Assembly: GCA_930367205.1 (NCBI GenBank)
Contig: OV884009.1
Coordinates: 117,193,454 to 117,257,453, forward strand
Source of the DNA: Acanthosoma haemorrhoidale
Lineage: Eukaryota > Arthropoda > Insecta > Hemiptera > Acanthosomatidae
Length of the DNA stretch: 64,000 bases
Reading direction: 5' to 3'
The number at the start of each line of letters is the position of its first letter. Position 1 is the first letter of the stretch. Below, piece after piece: positions 47,456 to 56,749 of the stretch. The position numbers and the translations under genes are program-made. Under the pieces are notes generated by a model. The model saw only the letters and a program-made list of their open reading frames with translations. It was not told where the DNA came from and searched no databases.

Positions 47456-48655
47456 GGCTGCCACACGCCGCTCCCATCTTCTCGAAGTAGTCTTCTTTCG
47501 CTCATGCTCTCGGCTCCTGTCGCGAGCCGGCTCTTCTTCCGTTTCCGACGTTCCTGACGCTCCTGAAGATTCCTCAGCTGAAGATCCATTACCCCTGGGT
47601 GATATATTTCTGCTTTCCCGCATCGTTTGCGTATTCACATCCATGGGTTCTGCCCTGTGAACATCTCTCCTCCGATACACGTAAGGGCAATGCCTAGCGA
47701 TATGCCCCTCCTCACTGCACTCGAAACATTTTGTGCGGGGGCACTGTGCCACTAAATGACTAGTCTTCCCGCACCTATGGCATTTTCTCTCTTCTCTGCG
47801 GGGTCCGTACCTGGGTCTCGCCACCCTGAACCTCCTTTCGCCTGCCGCTCCCCTGTCCCTACCGGTTGGTGTTTCGACTTTTTTCCAATTTGATTTAGGG
47901 ACCCTGGTTCTCCTGTACAATATCCGGCTCCATTCTCCCTCATCCTCCTGTATCCTCGATTCCTCCTCCCTGGCGCTGGTGTCAATCATGACTTGGGCAC
48001 ATTCGAGGAATGAGCGCTCATTAGGGAATACCTCTTTTCTCCCTGTTTCCTTCGCCAACTGTACCTTCAGTATAGTAGACAGAAATCCCATTCTGCCCTC
48101 TACCTCTTCGATGCTCATTGTCTCTCTCATTTTCTCCATTATTTGATTATAACGGGTTAGAAGAACTGCGGCATATTGGCCGCTACTCTGCCTTGATGAT
48201 TTTGTTTCCCGAAACATCTGGAAAATATCTTCTTCGGGCGTCCATCGCCCTCCTCCATATGCTTTCTTTAGCCGCATCTTCACCGTTTCCCACGACGTCT
48301 CCTCATCCGCTTGGATCTGGTTGAGAATCCTTCTCTTGACCCGACATATCAGGGCCGCTCTTAGTGACTCTGCATCCCTGGGGTCCAGAAGATTTTCCTC
48401 CGATTTTGCTAGGATTAAGGCAGTGAGGCGATCTCCTCCCTTCAGAAAGTGGTTGAGTTCTCCTAATTCGCCAGTGAACCATTCCAGCTCTGAAATTGCA
48501 TTTCTCAGATCTTGAGTGTTCATTGCTTTCACTCTCATCAACGCAAGAGCGGTAGCATGAGCTTCTGGCAAAACGCCCACCCTTCTCGTTGCTACATGTT
48601 CCGCGCCATCCGCTAAGTTCAGAACAGGTGGTCGTAGCACGCCTCCTTCCGCCAT
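47453..48655 (-). CDS. G2 Gag
   Basis: 400 aa from ATG 48655 (MAEGGVL). A mainly helical capsid-like part (MNTQDLRNAISELEWFTGEL, AYGGGRWTPEEDIFQMFRE) is followed by a basic region and two CCHC knuckles (CHRCGKTSHLVAQC, CFECSEEGHIARHC), then an acidic Ser/Glu-rich segment and a basic end. It packages the RNA genome in particles. It stops at TGA 47453-47455 with pol continuing in the same frame. Open throughout. Confidence 0.9.
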   Translation of the reverse strand: MAEGGVLRPPVLNLADGAEHVATRRVGVLPEAHATALALMRVKAMNTQDLRNAISELEWFTGELGELNHFLKGGDRLTALILAKSEENLLDPRDAESLRAALICRVKRRILNQIQADEETSWETVKMRLKKAYGGGRWTPEEDIFQMFRETKSSRQSSGQYAAVLLTRYNQIMEKMRETMSIEEVEGRMGFLSTILKVQLAKETGRKEVFPNERSFLECAQVMIDTSAREEESRIQEDEGEWSRILYRRTRVPKSNWKKVETPTGRDRGAAGERRFRVARPRYGPRREERKCHRCGKTSHLVAQCPRTKCFECSEEGHIARHCPYVYRRRDVHRAEPMDVNTQTMRESRNISPRGNGSSAEESSGASGTSETEEEPARDRSREHERKKTTSRRWERRVAA

Positions 48656-48753
48656 TCTTTCTTCAATTTTTTATTTAACACGGCAAAAAGGAGAAGAGAA
48701 AAAAAAAAAAAAATCGAACAGACGTCGCTTACTTTTCTTTCCACACCACGAGT

Positions 48754-48771
48754 TCACGGGTTTCGGCACCA
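48754..48771 (-). promoter_or_regulatory. G2 primer-binding site, tRNA-Phe
   Basis: TGGTGCCGAAACCCGTGA on the element strand: one mismatch to the tRNA-Phe complement seen in G1 and G3. Confidence 0.82.
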
Positions 48772-48956
48772 GTTAATGCTTACCGGCTTTAGAATTAAAA
48801 AACAAAGGGAAAAAAGGTACAGAGAAACAACACGCTTGAAAGTTAGAACTAGACTGTTTATTTCGAGTCTATAACCGTGTATATTTACATTCGGGATGTT
48901 TACATCCCGACGTTTGGGGATTAAGGTTGGATACTGATGCTGCCCGGAGCTTAACT
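48771..48956 (-). repeat. 5' LTR of G2
   Basis: 186 bp; palindrome at 48891-48910. Followed by TAGA. Confidence 0.9.
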
Positions 48957-48960
48957 TAGA

Positions 48961-49540
48961 CATCTAAACTCCCAAACAAAATCAGCGCATCACTTTGTAC
49001 TTTATATTTGTTTGTTTATATATTCATTACAATAAAAAGAAATTACTCTAACTAGTACTGTCCTCATGGACTGAGGATTAGAGATAATCCTCCAATGTAA
49101 TCACCGTTGAGAGAATAAATGAATGGCTAGGTATATTGTACACTTCCGACTGTGTTCCTTCCTGTTATTAAGTGATTACTTTTTTTTCATTTTCCAGTGT
49201 TTATTGTATGTTCTTTTTGAGTTCCGAGTTTCCTGGAGCTTTAATATGGATAAGTCTGAAGAAATCGCAGTTTGGGGGTAGGGTTATCCCTAATAAGGCA
49301 AATGGCCATAGACTTGAATTTAAACCAAGTAGATGGTTTAAAGAGACCTAAGATGAGTAGGTTAGCCTACTCAGTCACTAAGGGAGACAGTCAGCAACTG
49401 TAGGATACCCAGGCAAGGTCGGCTAAGGACAACATCAGCCAGAGATAACCATTCCATACCACTCTTGGCCTTAAAACAGAGAATCCAGAAGTCTTTAACT
49501 TCACAATGAACTTCATTCGGTCAGAAATGTGGTGGTTTTA
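48961..49540. other. No gene recognised
   Basis: An acceptor-like TTTTTTTTCATTTTCCAG ends near 49198, but no suitable donor or motif follows. Confidence 0.4.
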
Positions 49541-50155
49541 TACCGAACAATAAGACGGTGTGTCCGCGAAGCGAATCAGACTCCCTGCCTCTAGTCCACT
49601 TTTCACCAGAAAGCATCAAGAAGTCAGACATAAATTTTCACGGAAGTATGCAAATTGGGTAATCGCTGATTGGAGAGTGGTTTCGTTCAGTGACGTGTCA
49701 AGGCTTGTCCTACATTCTCCAGATGGTCGGATAAGATTTCGTGAAGAGTAGCGTTTGGAGATGGTTGTGTAACGGTGAGCGCTGGCATAAGTTTGGTAGT
49801 CCACACAGTTACTCATAATAAACATGGGCTCAGTCAATTAATTTAATTTGAATCAAATTAATAGTGTATATACACATACGCATTGTTTTGGTGCACTCAT
49901 GTTTCTCTCGTCTTGAATTTTCACCTGTTTTCTCACTGTTCCTCCTACTTCCAGGAAGTAGTAGGCATTAAGCTTCCGCCTCTTCCTGCAAGAAGTCCGG
50001 ACCTTAATCTGATAGAGCACTTGTGGGATATGCTGAAGATGCGTATCAGAGCTAGCAATCATACACCAACGACACTTGTTCAACTTCAAAACGCATTATT
50101 GGAAGCTTGGGAAAACATTGGCCGTGTCATCCAGTCAATACCGAGATGACTGGGA
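49541..50155 (+). pseudogene. Tc1-like transposase relic
   Basis: Two transposase blocks in order: FSRKYANWVIADWRVVSFSD (near 49637-49696, the first catalytic Asp region, WxxVxFSDE) and LPARSPDLNLIEHLWDMLK (about 49983-50040, the DLNPIEHxW block with the third catalytic residue), followed by a normal C-terminal helix. The middle, with the second Asp, is deleted or unreadable between 49760 and 49950. Stops are frequent and no TIRs were found. Confidence 0.8.
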
Positions 50156-50159
50156 CCTG

Positions 50160-50873
50160 TAAGACAAGAAAGAGGAGGTGATACTAGATACTAACAATGT
50201 GAACATTTCTAACTAATTCCGTCGTTGCGATTTTCTCATATTTAAACTTTTTGTGATATTTTCCTTGTTTTTTTTCTTAGTTATCCTTAATTTTTATCAT
50301 GTTACATAGTCTTCATTAGAAATATCTAAACAAAAATATGAGTGGTTTTTGTTTTTCTATCGCATGCTAAGAAAAATGAAGTGATGTGCTAATTTTGTCC
50401 ATGAGTTTATATATCTAAATATACATATTATGAAAATAATAAATAATATCCATTTACATAAAATAACATCGTTCTCCAGAAAGAAGAAATCAATACTTTA
50501 ACACATATATAAATGGTTTGAAAAAATATTTAATCAATAGATTTAGATAGAGATGTTGCTCATCTTCAACGGCCTTTCTTCCCTACTCGGTTGACCAATA
50601 CTATGATCTGGGATTGGCTGTTGAGTAACGCTTGGTCGAGTGTATGTGGACTTGCTCATTTTAAGGAATCTGCATGTAGTTGAAGAATGACAAAAATAGC
50701 TGCATTGTTCAAAAAGATATCAATCTTCATCTATTGAAAAAATATCCAATAAAAACATACCGAACGGCAGAAAAACACGGCTCGAATGTGTGAAAAAAAC
50801 CAATGCTAATGAGAAACGGTGAGAAAATAGGTGAGAATTCAAGAATTGAGAAACATGAGTGTGCCAAAACAAA
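50160..50873. other. No gene recognised
   Basis: AT-rich, ending at the insertion site of G3. Confidence 0.45.
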
Positions 50874-50877
50874 TATA

Positions 50878-51061
50878 AGTTAAGGTTCGGACGTCGTAGG
50901 CAGCCAGCCTAATCCTTAAGTCATCGGGATGTAAACATCCCGAATGTATTTAGAGAGGCTTTAAAAGCTCAAATAAAAACAGTCTTGTGACAACTCTCGT
51001 TCAGTAACTACATTCAACCTCTTTCCTTTTTCTTCTCGTTTTTCGTTGACGATCGTTAACT
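50878..51061 (+). repeat. 5' LTR of G3
   Basis: Starts AGTTAAGG and ends CGTTAACT. U3 palindrome TCGGGATGTAAACATCCCGA at 50924-50943. A TTTAAAAG TATA-like word and then AATAAA (CTCAAATAAAAACAG) lie close together near 50960-50985, so U3, R and U5 are all compressed. Confidence 0.93.
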
Positions 51062-51078
51062 GGTGCCGAAACCCGGGA
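51061..51078 (+). promoter_or_regulatory. G3 primer-binding site, tRNA-Phe
   Basis: TGGTGCCGAAACCCGGGA, a perfect complement of the tRNA-Phe 3' end including CCA. Confidence 0.87.
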
Positions 51079-51168
51079 GCGGAGTGGGTTCGAGTCATTA
51101 ACGTGCGAGTTGGTTTTTGTTTTTTTTTCCTTCTTATTCACTTTCGTGTGATTTAATTAAAGTAGGTA

Positions 51169-52338
51169 ATGGTGGAATTGCGGCCGGCAGCGTTTGAAGT
51201 TCCACAGTTACCTAAAGAAACCATGGCTGAAGCCCATGCGAACACACTGGCGTGGATGAAGGTGCGGGCAGTGACGTCACAGGACATGAGGAAAATGATC
51301 TCAGACCTCGAAAAATTTTCTGGGGAAATAGGTGAGTTAAATCATTTTCTCAAAGGTGGAGATAGGATTATGGAGAGGATACAAGCCAAGATGGACGAAG
51401 GGTTACTCGACCCAGGTGACGCTAAGTCAATAAAGGCAGACCTGGTGTGCAGGGTGAAAAGGAAGGTGCTGAACCTGATACAGGCGGACGAGGAAACCCC
51501 GTGGGAGATAGTAAAGACGAGACTGAAAAAAGCATATGGGGGGGGACGATGGACCCCAGAGGAGGATATATTCCAAATGTTTCGAGAAATGAAATCTCCG
51601 AGACAGAATAATGGACAGTATGCTGCAGTCCTGGTTGTCCGCTACAATAAAATAAATGAGAAAATGAGGGAGACAACTAGCGCCGATGAAGTGGAGGGCA
51701 GGATGGGATTCCTGTCAACAATCTTAAAGGTACAATTAGCGAAGGAGACGGGAAGGAAGGAAGGGTTCCCTAATGAGCGATCGTTCCTCGAATGCGCCCA
51801 GGCGATGATAGATGCTAGCGCAAGGGAAGAAGAAGTAAAAATGAACGAAGATGACAACGATTGGAGCCAGATCCCATATAGGAGAAACAGGACCCCAAAA
51901 GCAGTGTGGAGGAGACAGGAAACGCCGTTTGCCGGTAGAGACAGGGGAGCGACAAGAGAGAGAAGATTGGGAGTGACGAGGCCTAGGTACGCACCTCGGA
52001 AAGAAGAAAGGAAATGTCATGGTTGTGGAAAGACGGGCCATCTGGTAGCTCAGTGCCCTCGCACTAAGTGCTTTGAGTGTGGGGAAGAAGGACACATAGC
52101 AAGACAATGTCCATACCTGTTTCGTAGAAGGGAATTTCACAAAGCAGAACCAATGGAGGTGAACAACCAGGAAATCCGGGAGAGGCGGAGCGCGACACCA
52201 AGAGAAATTGGATCATCGGGCGACGAGTCATCAGGGACGTCGGAGACAGACGGAGAGGAGTCGAAGCGCAGCGGGAGCAGACGACGAGAGTGGCAGAAGA
52301 ATCCCTCGCGCAGATGGGAGCGGCGTACGGAGGCCTGA
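51169..52338 (+). CDS. G3 Gag
   Basis: 389 aa from ATG 51169, about 90 nt after the primer site. N-terminal and central parts are helical and capsid-like (NHFLKGGDR, KKAYGGGRWTPEEDIFQMF). CCHC knuckles are at residues 283-296 (CHGCGKTGHLVAQC) and 301-314 (CFECGEEGHIARQC), which bind RNA. The tail is Ser/Glu- then Arg-rich. The TGA stop at 52336-52338 is followed by pol in the same frame with no further stop, so most ribosomes would make Gag and a few Gag-Pol. Confidence 0.93.
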   Translation: MVELRPAAFEVPQLPKETMAEAHANTLAWMKVRAVTSQDMRKMISDLEKFSGEIGELNHFLKGGDRIMERIQAKMDEGLLDPGDAKSIKADLVCRVKRKVLNLIQADEETPWEIVKTRLKKAYGGGRWTPEEDIFQMFREMKSPRQNNGQYAAVLVVRYNKINEKMRETTSADEVEGRMGFLSTILKVQLAKETGRKEGFPNERSFLECAQAMIDASAREEEVKMNEDDNDWSQIPYRRNRTPKAVWRRQETPFAGRDRGATRERRLGVTRPRYAPRKEERKCHGCGKTGHLVAQCPRTKCFECGEEGHIARQCPYLFRRREFHKAEPMEVNNQEIRERRSATPREIGSSGDESSGTSETDGEESKRSGSRRREWQKNPSRRWERRTEA

Positions 52339-52403
52339 GGAGAGTGGCAGCAGAGAGGCGACCACATCCTAAGGTGCAATACAGTGCGGGAAAGGATGTG
52401 TGG
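52336..52403 (+). promoter_or_regulatory. G3 gag/pol TGA readthrough site with downstream stem
   Basis: GCC TGA GGA G with a purine-rich spacer. After 23 nt, CCACATCCT (52362-52370) can pair with AGGA and TGTGG in 52393-52403 with a 2-nt bulge. The 15 codons between TGA and the protease frame are conserved with G1 and G2 (WQQxGD..L.CN). Confidence 0.68.
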
Positions 52404-55400
52404 TTTGCCAATTATCGAGTTCGGGAAGGGGGAGAGGTGCCTCATTGATACTGGCAGCACCAATACAATAATATCTCGTGGTGCGTTAGAGAGGTTGCGT
52501 AGAGGAGAGAGGGCACACCAGATCAAGGTATGTAAGTGTAAATTACTTACTCTTGGGGGACCCTGCGAAGTAATGGGAGAAGCGGTCGTGGGGCTGGAAG
52601 AATGGGCGAAAGTAATGGGTGACATAAAAGTACACGTCGTGGAAGACATGCCACGGGAATACCAGATAATAGTGGGGTGTGATTTACTGGGAAAAGTAGG
52701 CGCGCGCATCGAAAACGAGGGGGAGAACTGGAGGATCAAAATAGGGAAGCGAACCTATCGAAGCCGGGGGGGCGTAAGGGGCGAAACGGAGCAAATAGGA
52801 GCGGTTAAGAGAGTGGAGGATTGGAGGGAGAGTCTGAGGAGCGAGTTTAGGGATATTTTTTTCGCAGAAGGGGACAAGCTAGGAGCAACGGGGAAAACGC
52901 TACATGAGATCCCGTTAAAAATAGAGCGGGTGACGTATGTGAAGGAGAGGCGGTATCCGCAAGCGCTCAGACAACACATTAGAAAGGAGATCGAGGATCT
53001 CAAGCGCCAAGGTATTATCAGAGATAGCACGTCTCCGTATAATAGCCCTTTGTGGGCAGTGAAAAAGAAAAGTCGACCGGGAGAATGTGAGGAAAAATAC
53101 CGAGTCGTGGTGGATTTTCGGAAACTTAACGATAATACCCTGGACGAAAAATATCCGATCCCGCGGTTCGAAGACATCCTAGACAGACTAAACGGTGCAA
53201 AAATTTTTAGCACATTGGACCTAAAAGCAGGGTACCATCAGATCAAACTAGCTGCGCATGACCAACATAAAACGGCGTTTTCGTTTGAAAGAGGGCATTT
53301 TGAGTTCACGAGAATGCCGTTCGGTCACAAAAATGCTCCAATAACCTTTCAGCGTCTCATGGACGAACTTCTGAGAGGAATGGACGAAAATATGTGCCAA
53401 ATTTACATGGATGACCTGCTGATCTTCAGCCGAACGGAATCGGAACATATTCAACACCTCCGGAACGTATTTGAGAGATTAAGGGATTTCGGGTTGAAAC
53501 TGTCAATAGACAAATCGTCACTGGGGCAGGAGCAGATTAGTTTTTTAGGGCACACAATCTCACAGGAAGGGGTTCAACCAGACTCGACGAAAGTAGAAGC
53601 GATCCAGAGAATGGAGGTGCCAAAAGATGTAAAAGGGATTCGGAGATTACTGGGCACGCTCAATTACTACCGCCGTTTCGTGCCGGACATGGCAGAATAT
53701 ATGGTACCCATTAACAATTTACTACGGAAAGGAGCACGGATAATGATCACGCCGCTGATAGAGCAGAATATCCGCAAATGCTTGGCACGTTTGCAGGAGG
53801 CGCCGATTTTGGCTTTCCCTAACTTTGAGAAGGATTTCACGATCACCACCGACGCAAGCGACTATGCCTTGGGGGCAGTATTGTCACAGGAAGGCGAAGA
53901 CGGGGAAAGACCGGTGGCTTACGCGAGCAGACGCCTGACGGACACGGAGGCGCGGTACAGCGCTCTGGAACGAGAACTCCTCGGGATAGTGTGGGCCATT
54001 GGGCACTTCCGTCCGTATGTATTTGGCAGAAGGTTTCGAATACATACGGATCACCGACCTCTTCAATGGGTCGGAAAACTCAAAGAATCCTCCTCAAGGG
54101 TAACAAGGTGGAAGGAATTCTTAGCCCAATACAATCTGGATATTGTATATAAGCCAGGCAAAGACAACGTCGTGGCAGATTGGCTGTCGCGCGCTATTAT
54201 GGTGAACGCCATAGAAGAAGGGGAAACATCGAGCGGTATGAGGCAGTTCATTGAGGAATGGACGCCTGGAGAAGCGGGCAGGAGCAGCACGCGGAAAGAT
54301 AGTGACAGGAGTGCGGACACACCATCAGACGAGTCTATAGGAGAGAGACCGCGTGATATGGAGACGACGGACGAAATTATCAATGATAAGCGGAGACAGA
54401 TCATTTGGAAAACTCAAACATCGGGTGCTCTGAAAATACTCCATAGTACGTACGGTAGGAGTCAGATCGCGACGATTTGGTCACCACCGGGAGTTCGAGG
54501 AGATCAAATTTGTCAGGCTCTCAAGGACGTGTCCAAACCCGGCAAAACACACCATTTATTCGTGGGCAACGAGACTGTGTGGGACAAAATTAAAAAGCTG
54601 TGGCAGAAAGAGCTGTTGGGGGTGGATCGCTCGTTCATTCGGTGTCTTTCCGTGGTCCAAACCCTGCGGGACGAGGAGCAGCAACGCGAGGTAACACTGG
54701 CGTATCACCAAGGAAAAACCAACCACCGCGGTGGGCAGGAGACGGCACAAGCACTACGAAGGCGCTATTTTTGGTGGGGGATGCAGCGGACTATTCAGGA
54801 GGTAATCGGAGCATGCGAAGTTTGTCAGAAGACGAAATATGATAGAAATCCCCCGCAGGGACTCCAGGAGGAATCACCCACGGCAGAAGCACCACTGACG
54901 GAGATTCAAGTGGACACCTTCACGTGGCGGGGTTTTAAGTGGGTCACTATGATCGACCCATTTAGCAAAGTGGCTATGGCCTACGCGGTGGGAGACAAGT
55001 CATCAGATTCCATATTACAAGCCCTCAACACATGGTTTCAGTTCTACGGCATACCAGAGAGGATCTCGTCGGACGGGGGACGGGAGTTTGACAATGCAAC
55101 CGTGAGAGCCGAAATGCAAAAACGGGATGTGGTATGGCATTTTAATACCCCCGGGCATCCCAAGAGCAGGGGAACCATCGAAAAGTTACACAGCACCCTC
55201 AGCGACCACTTACGCGTGTACCAGGTGGATAAAGGCCTGTCGGCGAACGTAGCGATGCCAATGGCGGTGGCGGCATACAACCACTCGATACATGCCACGA
55301 CGGGGTTAGCACCCTTCGAAATTTTGTTTGGATTACGAGTGAGACCGAGGAACTGGCCAGAGACGGTGGCGGATGAGGGAATGGTGGCACAGCTCCATAA

Positions 55401-55710
55401 CACCCACATACAGCTCGGAAAGATGTGGTACAAAGTACGCGATAAGATTATGCGCGAAAAATCCAAGCGCGTGGCACGGGCAAATTTGAAGGTGCGGGAT
55501 CGCATAGGAGCAATATCGATTGGGACCGTTGTGTACAGAAAAGTCGTGTCAAATCGTAGTAAGGAACTTGTTCGGTATGAGGGGCCCTTTAAGGTCATCA
55601 TAATTCGGGAACATAATCTCGTGACCATCGAGAGTATGACCACCCCAAAGAAGAGGCGAACCGTTCACATTGAACAGTTGAAACTCCCAACACAGGGGGG
55701 AGGGTGTTGA
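52339..55710 (+). CDS. G3 Pol: protease, RT, RNase H, integrase
   Basis: An independent start is unlikely (no ATG until 52396); translation probably enters by TGA readthrough. Counting from codon 52384: protease Asp-Thr-Gly at 22-24; RT with RVVVDFRKLN, TLDLKAGYHQI and the active site YMDD at 341-344; RNase H with catalytic Asp in TTDASDYALG (490) and HTDHRP (Asp 556); integrase finger His 775 and 782 with Cys-x2-Cys (CEVC); integrase catalytic Asp 844, Asp 897, Glu 933 (D-52-D-35-E). Two oddities against G1/G2: MPFGHKN where Leu is usual, and GTIEKLHS instead of GGIERLHS. The enzyme set is complete. Confidence 0.93.
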   Translation, partial: GEWQQRGDHILRCNTVRERMCGLPIIEFGKGERCLIDTGSTNTIISRGALERLRRGERAHQIKVCKCKLLTLGGPCEVMGEAVVGLEEWAKVMGDIKVHVVEDMPREYQIIVGCDLLGKVGARIENEGENWRIKIGKRTYRSRGGVRGETEQIGAVKRVEDWRESLRSEFRDIFFAEGDKLGATGKTLHEIPLKIERVTYVKERRYPQALRQHIRKEIEDLKRQGIIRDSTSPYNSPLWAVKKKSRPGECEEKYRVVVDFRKLNDNTLDEKYPIPRFEDILDRLNGAKIFSTLDLKAGYHQIKLAAHDQHKTAFSFERGHFEFTRMPFGHKNAPITFQRLMDELLRGMDENMCQIYMDDLLIFSRTESEHIQHLRNVFERLRDFGLKLSIDKSSLGQEQISFLGHTISQEGVQPDSTKVEAIQRMEVPKDVKGIRRLLGTLNYYRRFVPDMAEYMVPINNLLRKGARIMITPLIEQNIRKCLARLQEAPILAFPNFEKDFTITTDASDYALGAVLSQEGEDGERPVAYASRRLTDTEARYSALERELLGIVWAIGHFRPYVFGRRFRIHTDHRPLQWVGKLKESSSRVTRWKEFLAQYNLDIVYKPGKDNVVADWLSRAIMVNAIEEGETSSGMRQFIEEWTPGEAGRSSTRKDSDRSADTPSDESIGERPRDMETTDEIINDKRRQIIWKTQTSGALKILHSTYGRSQIATIWSPPGVRGDQICQALKDVSKPGKTHHLFVGNETVWDKIKKLWQKELLGVDRSFIRCLSVVQTLRDEEQQREVTLAYHQGKTNHRGGQETAQALRRRYFWWGMQRTIQEVIGACEVCQKTKYDRNPPQGLQEESPTAEAPLTEIQVDTFTWRGFKWVTMIDPFSKVAMAYAVGDKSSDSILQALNTWFQFYGIPERISSDGGREFDNATVRAEMQKRDVVWHFNTPGHPKSRGTIEKLHSTLSDHLRVYQVDKGLSANVAMPMAVAAYNHSIHATTGLAPFEILFGLRVRPRNWPETVADEGMVAQLHNTHIQLGKMWYKVRDKIMREKSKRVARANLKVRDRIGAISIGTVVYRKVVSNRSKELVRYEGPFKVIIIREHNLVTIESMTTPKKRRTVHIEQLKLPTQGGGC

Positions 55711-55967
55711 ATGTGCGTAAGATGGTGTGCCCTCGATCCGATACGGAGCAACTGATCCGGAATCATATGTTTCACATAAGCTGCTCAGAGAGAGTTTTTG
55801 TTTTCATTATTTATATTGTGGATGTTCCATTTTTTTTTTACCTGGCAGCCACCGGGTCCAGGGCGAATGTATTATTTTTTGTTATTATTATTTTTGTTTT
55901 ATTTCTGTATTATCTCTTTTCTTTGTTTTTTTGTGAGGACTATGAATATATTAGACCGTAAACGTGA

Positions 55968-55981
55968 TGTAAGGGATTACA
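55968..55981 (+). other. Conserved mini-hairpin in the 3' UTR
   Basis: TGTAA-GGGA-TTACA, followed by GGCTGTGT. The same block occurs in G2 (near 43759-43785) and G1 (near 7968-7990, with a G-T pair), in an otherwise diverged 3' UTR. Confidence 0.55.
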
Positions 55982-56010
55982 GGCTGTGTGCTGAGTGCGG
56001 CGGACCTTGG

Positions 56011-56046
56011 AGTTTACGAAGAGATATGCGTAAACTGGCAGGGGGG
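56011..56046 (+). promoter_or_regulatory. G3 hairpin and polypurine tract
   Basis: Perfect 8-bp stem AGTTTACG (56011-56018) with CGTAAACT (56029-56036), then GGCAGGGGGG (56037-56046), the plus-strand primer, then the LTR. Confidence 0.72.
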
Positions 56047-56230
56047 AGTTAAGGTTCGGACGTCGTAGGCAGCCAGCCTAATCCTTAAGTCATCGGGATG
56101 TAAACATCCCGAATGTATTTAGAGAGGCTTTAAAAGCTCAAATAAAAACAGTCTTGTGACAACTCTCGTTCAGTAACTACATTCAACCTCTTTCCTTTTT
56201 CTTCTCGTTTTTCGTTGACGATCGTTAACT
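56047..56230 (+). repeat. 3' LTR of G3
   Basis: 184 bp, identical to the 5' LTR; palindrome at 56093-56112. Confidence 0.93.
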
Positions 56231-56249
56231 TATATATAAATATGTATGA

Positions 56250-56404
56250 AAGTTTCGAATTCAGAAACTTAAGGGGAGGTGGAGGTTCTCAGGTTATAAA
56301 TCGAACACTTGCAGATGCAGTTTAGAACTGTAATATTAAACATATGTACACATTAGCTAGCGCCACAAATATAACAATAAACCAATAAAACTTATAACTA
56401 ACCT
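56250..56404 (-). repeat. 3' LTR-like repeat
   Basis: 155 bp; the left edge lies 16 bp from the end of G3's target duplication. Confidence 0.75.
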
Positions 56405-56749
56405 GAATCAATACAATTGTCGACAATAGGTGTTGACCATGTCTTAACAAGAGTACCCATATTCAGGAGGTTACAACTCAGAGCATCTTCGATCTATCTT
56501 AGCGCGCTCTGTAGGGACCTCACATATGTGCCGAAGTTTGGCGGTAGCGTTCAAACTTACATCCCCCATTTTAAGACAGAGGGTAAAGCCCTTTGGAATA
56601 AGGCACGAGCTTACTAGCATGAAATAAGTTTGACTCCTTTTTACGAAATCTACTATCTATTAAAAATATTACCTCTGAGATTTTCTGTTTTATTTTGAAA
56701 GGTCCTACTCTCAAACTCTTGGAAACTTCGTATTCAAACTTTTAACATT

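Larger units (their letters stand above)
43440..48956 (-). mobile_element. Gypsy-type LTR retrotransposon G2 (tRNA-Phe primed)
   Basis: 5517 bp with the target duplication TAGA at 43436-43439 and 48957-48960. LTRs (43440-43623 and 48771-48956) differ at only a few sites, so it is fairly young. Ends are AGTTAA...TTAACT. Order as in G1 and G3. Gag is open and pol has a single visible lesion, a 7-bp insertion in RT. It keeps the RT domain that G1 has lost. Confidence 0.93.
50878..56230 (+). mobile_element. Gypsy-type LTR retrotransposon G3, apparently intact
   Basis: 5353 bp with TATA duplicated at 50874-50877 and 56231-56234. The two 184-bp LTRs look identical base for base. Gag (389 aa) and pol (1108 codons plus 15 linking codons) are fully open. 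No env-like gene: the 336 bp between pol and the 3' LTR contain only a hydrophobic chance frame. Identical LTRs and open frames mean a very recent insertion, possibly still mobile. Confidence 0.95.

Noticed and set aside
49180..49290. Exon after TTTTTTTTCATTTTCCAG
   Set aside because: No clear donor, and the frames that fit phase 1 stop quickly.
55704..55961. Hydrophobic 85-codon frame after G3 pol as an env or accessory gene
   Set aside because: It is composed of T-rich 3' UTR translated by chance, overlaps the pol end, and is not conserved in G1 or G2.
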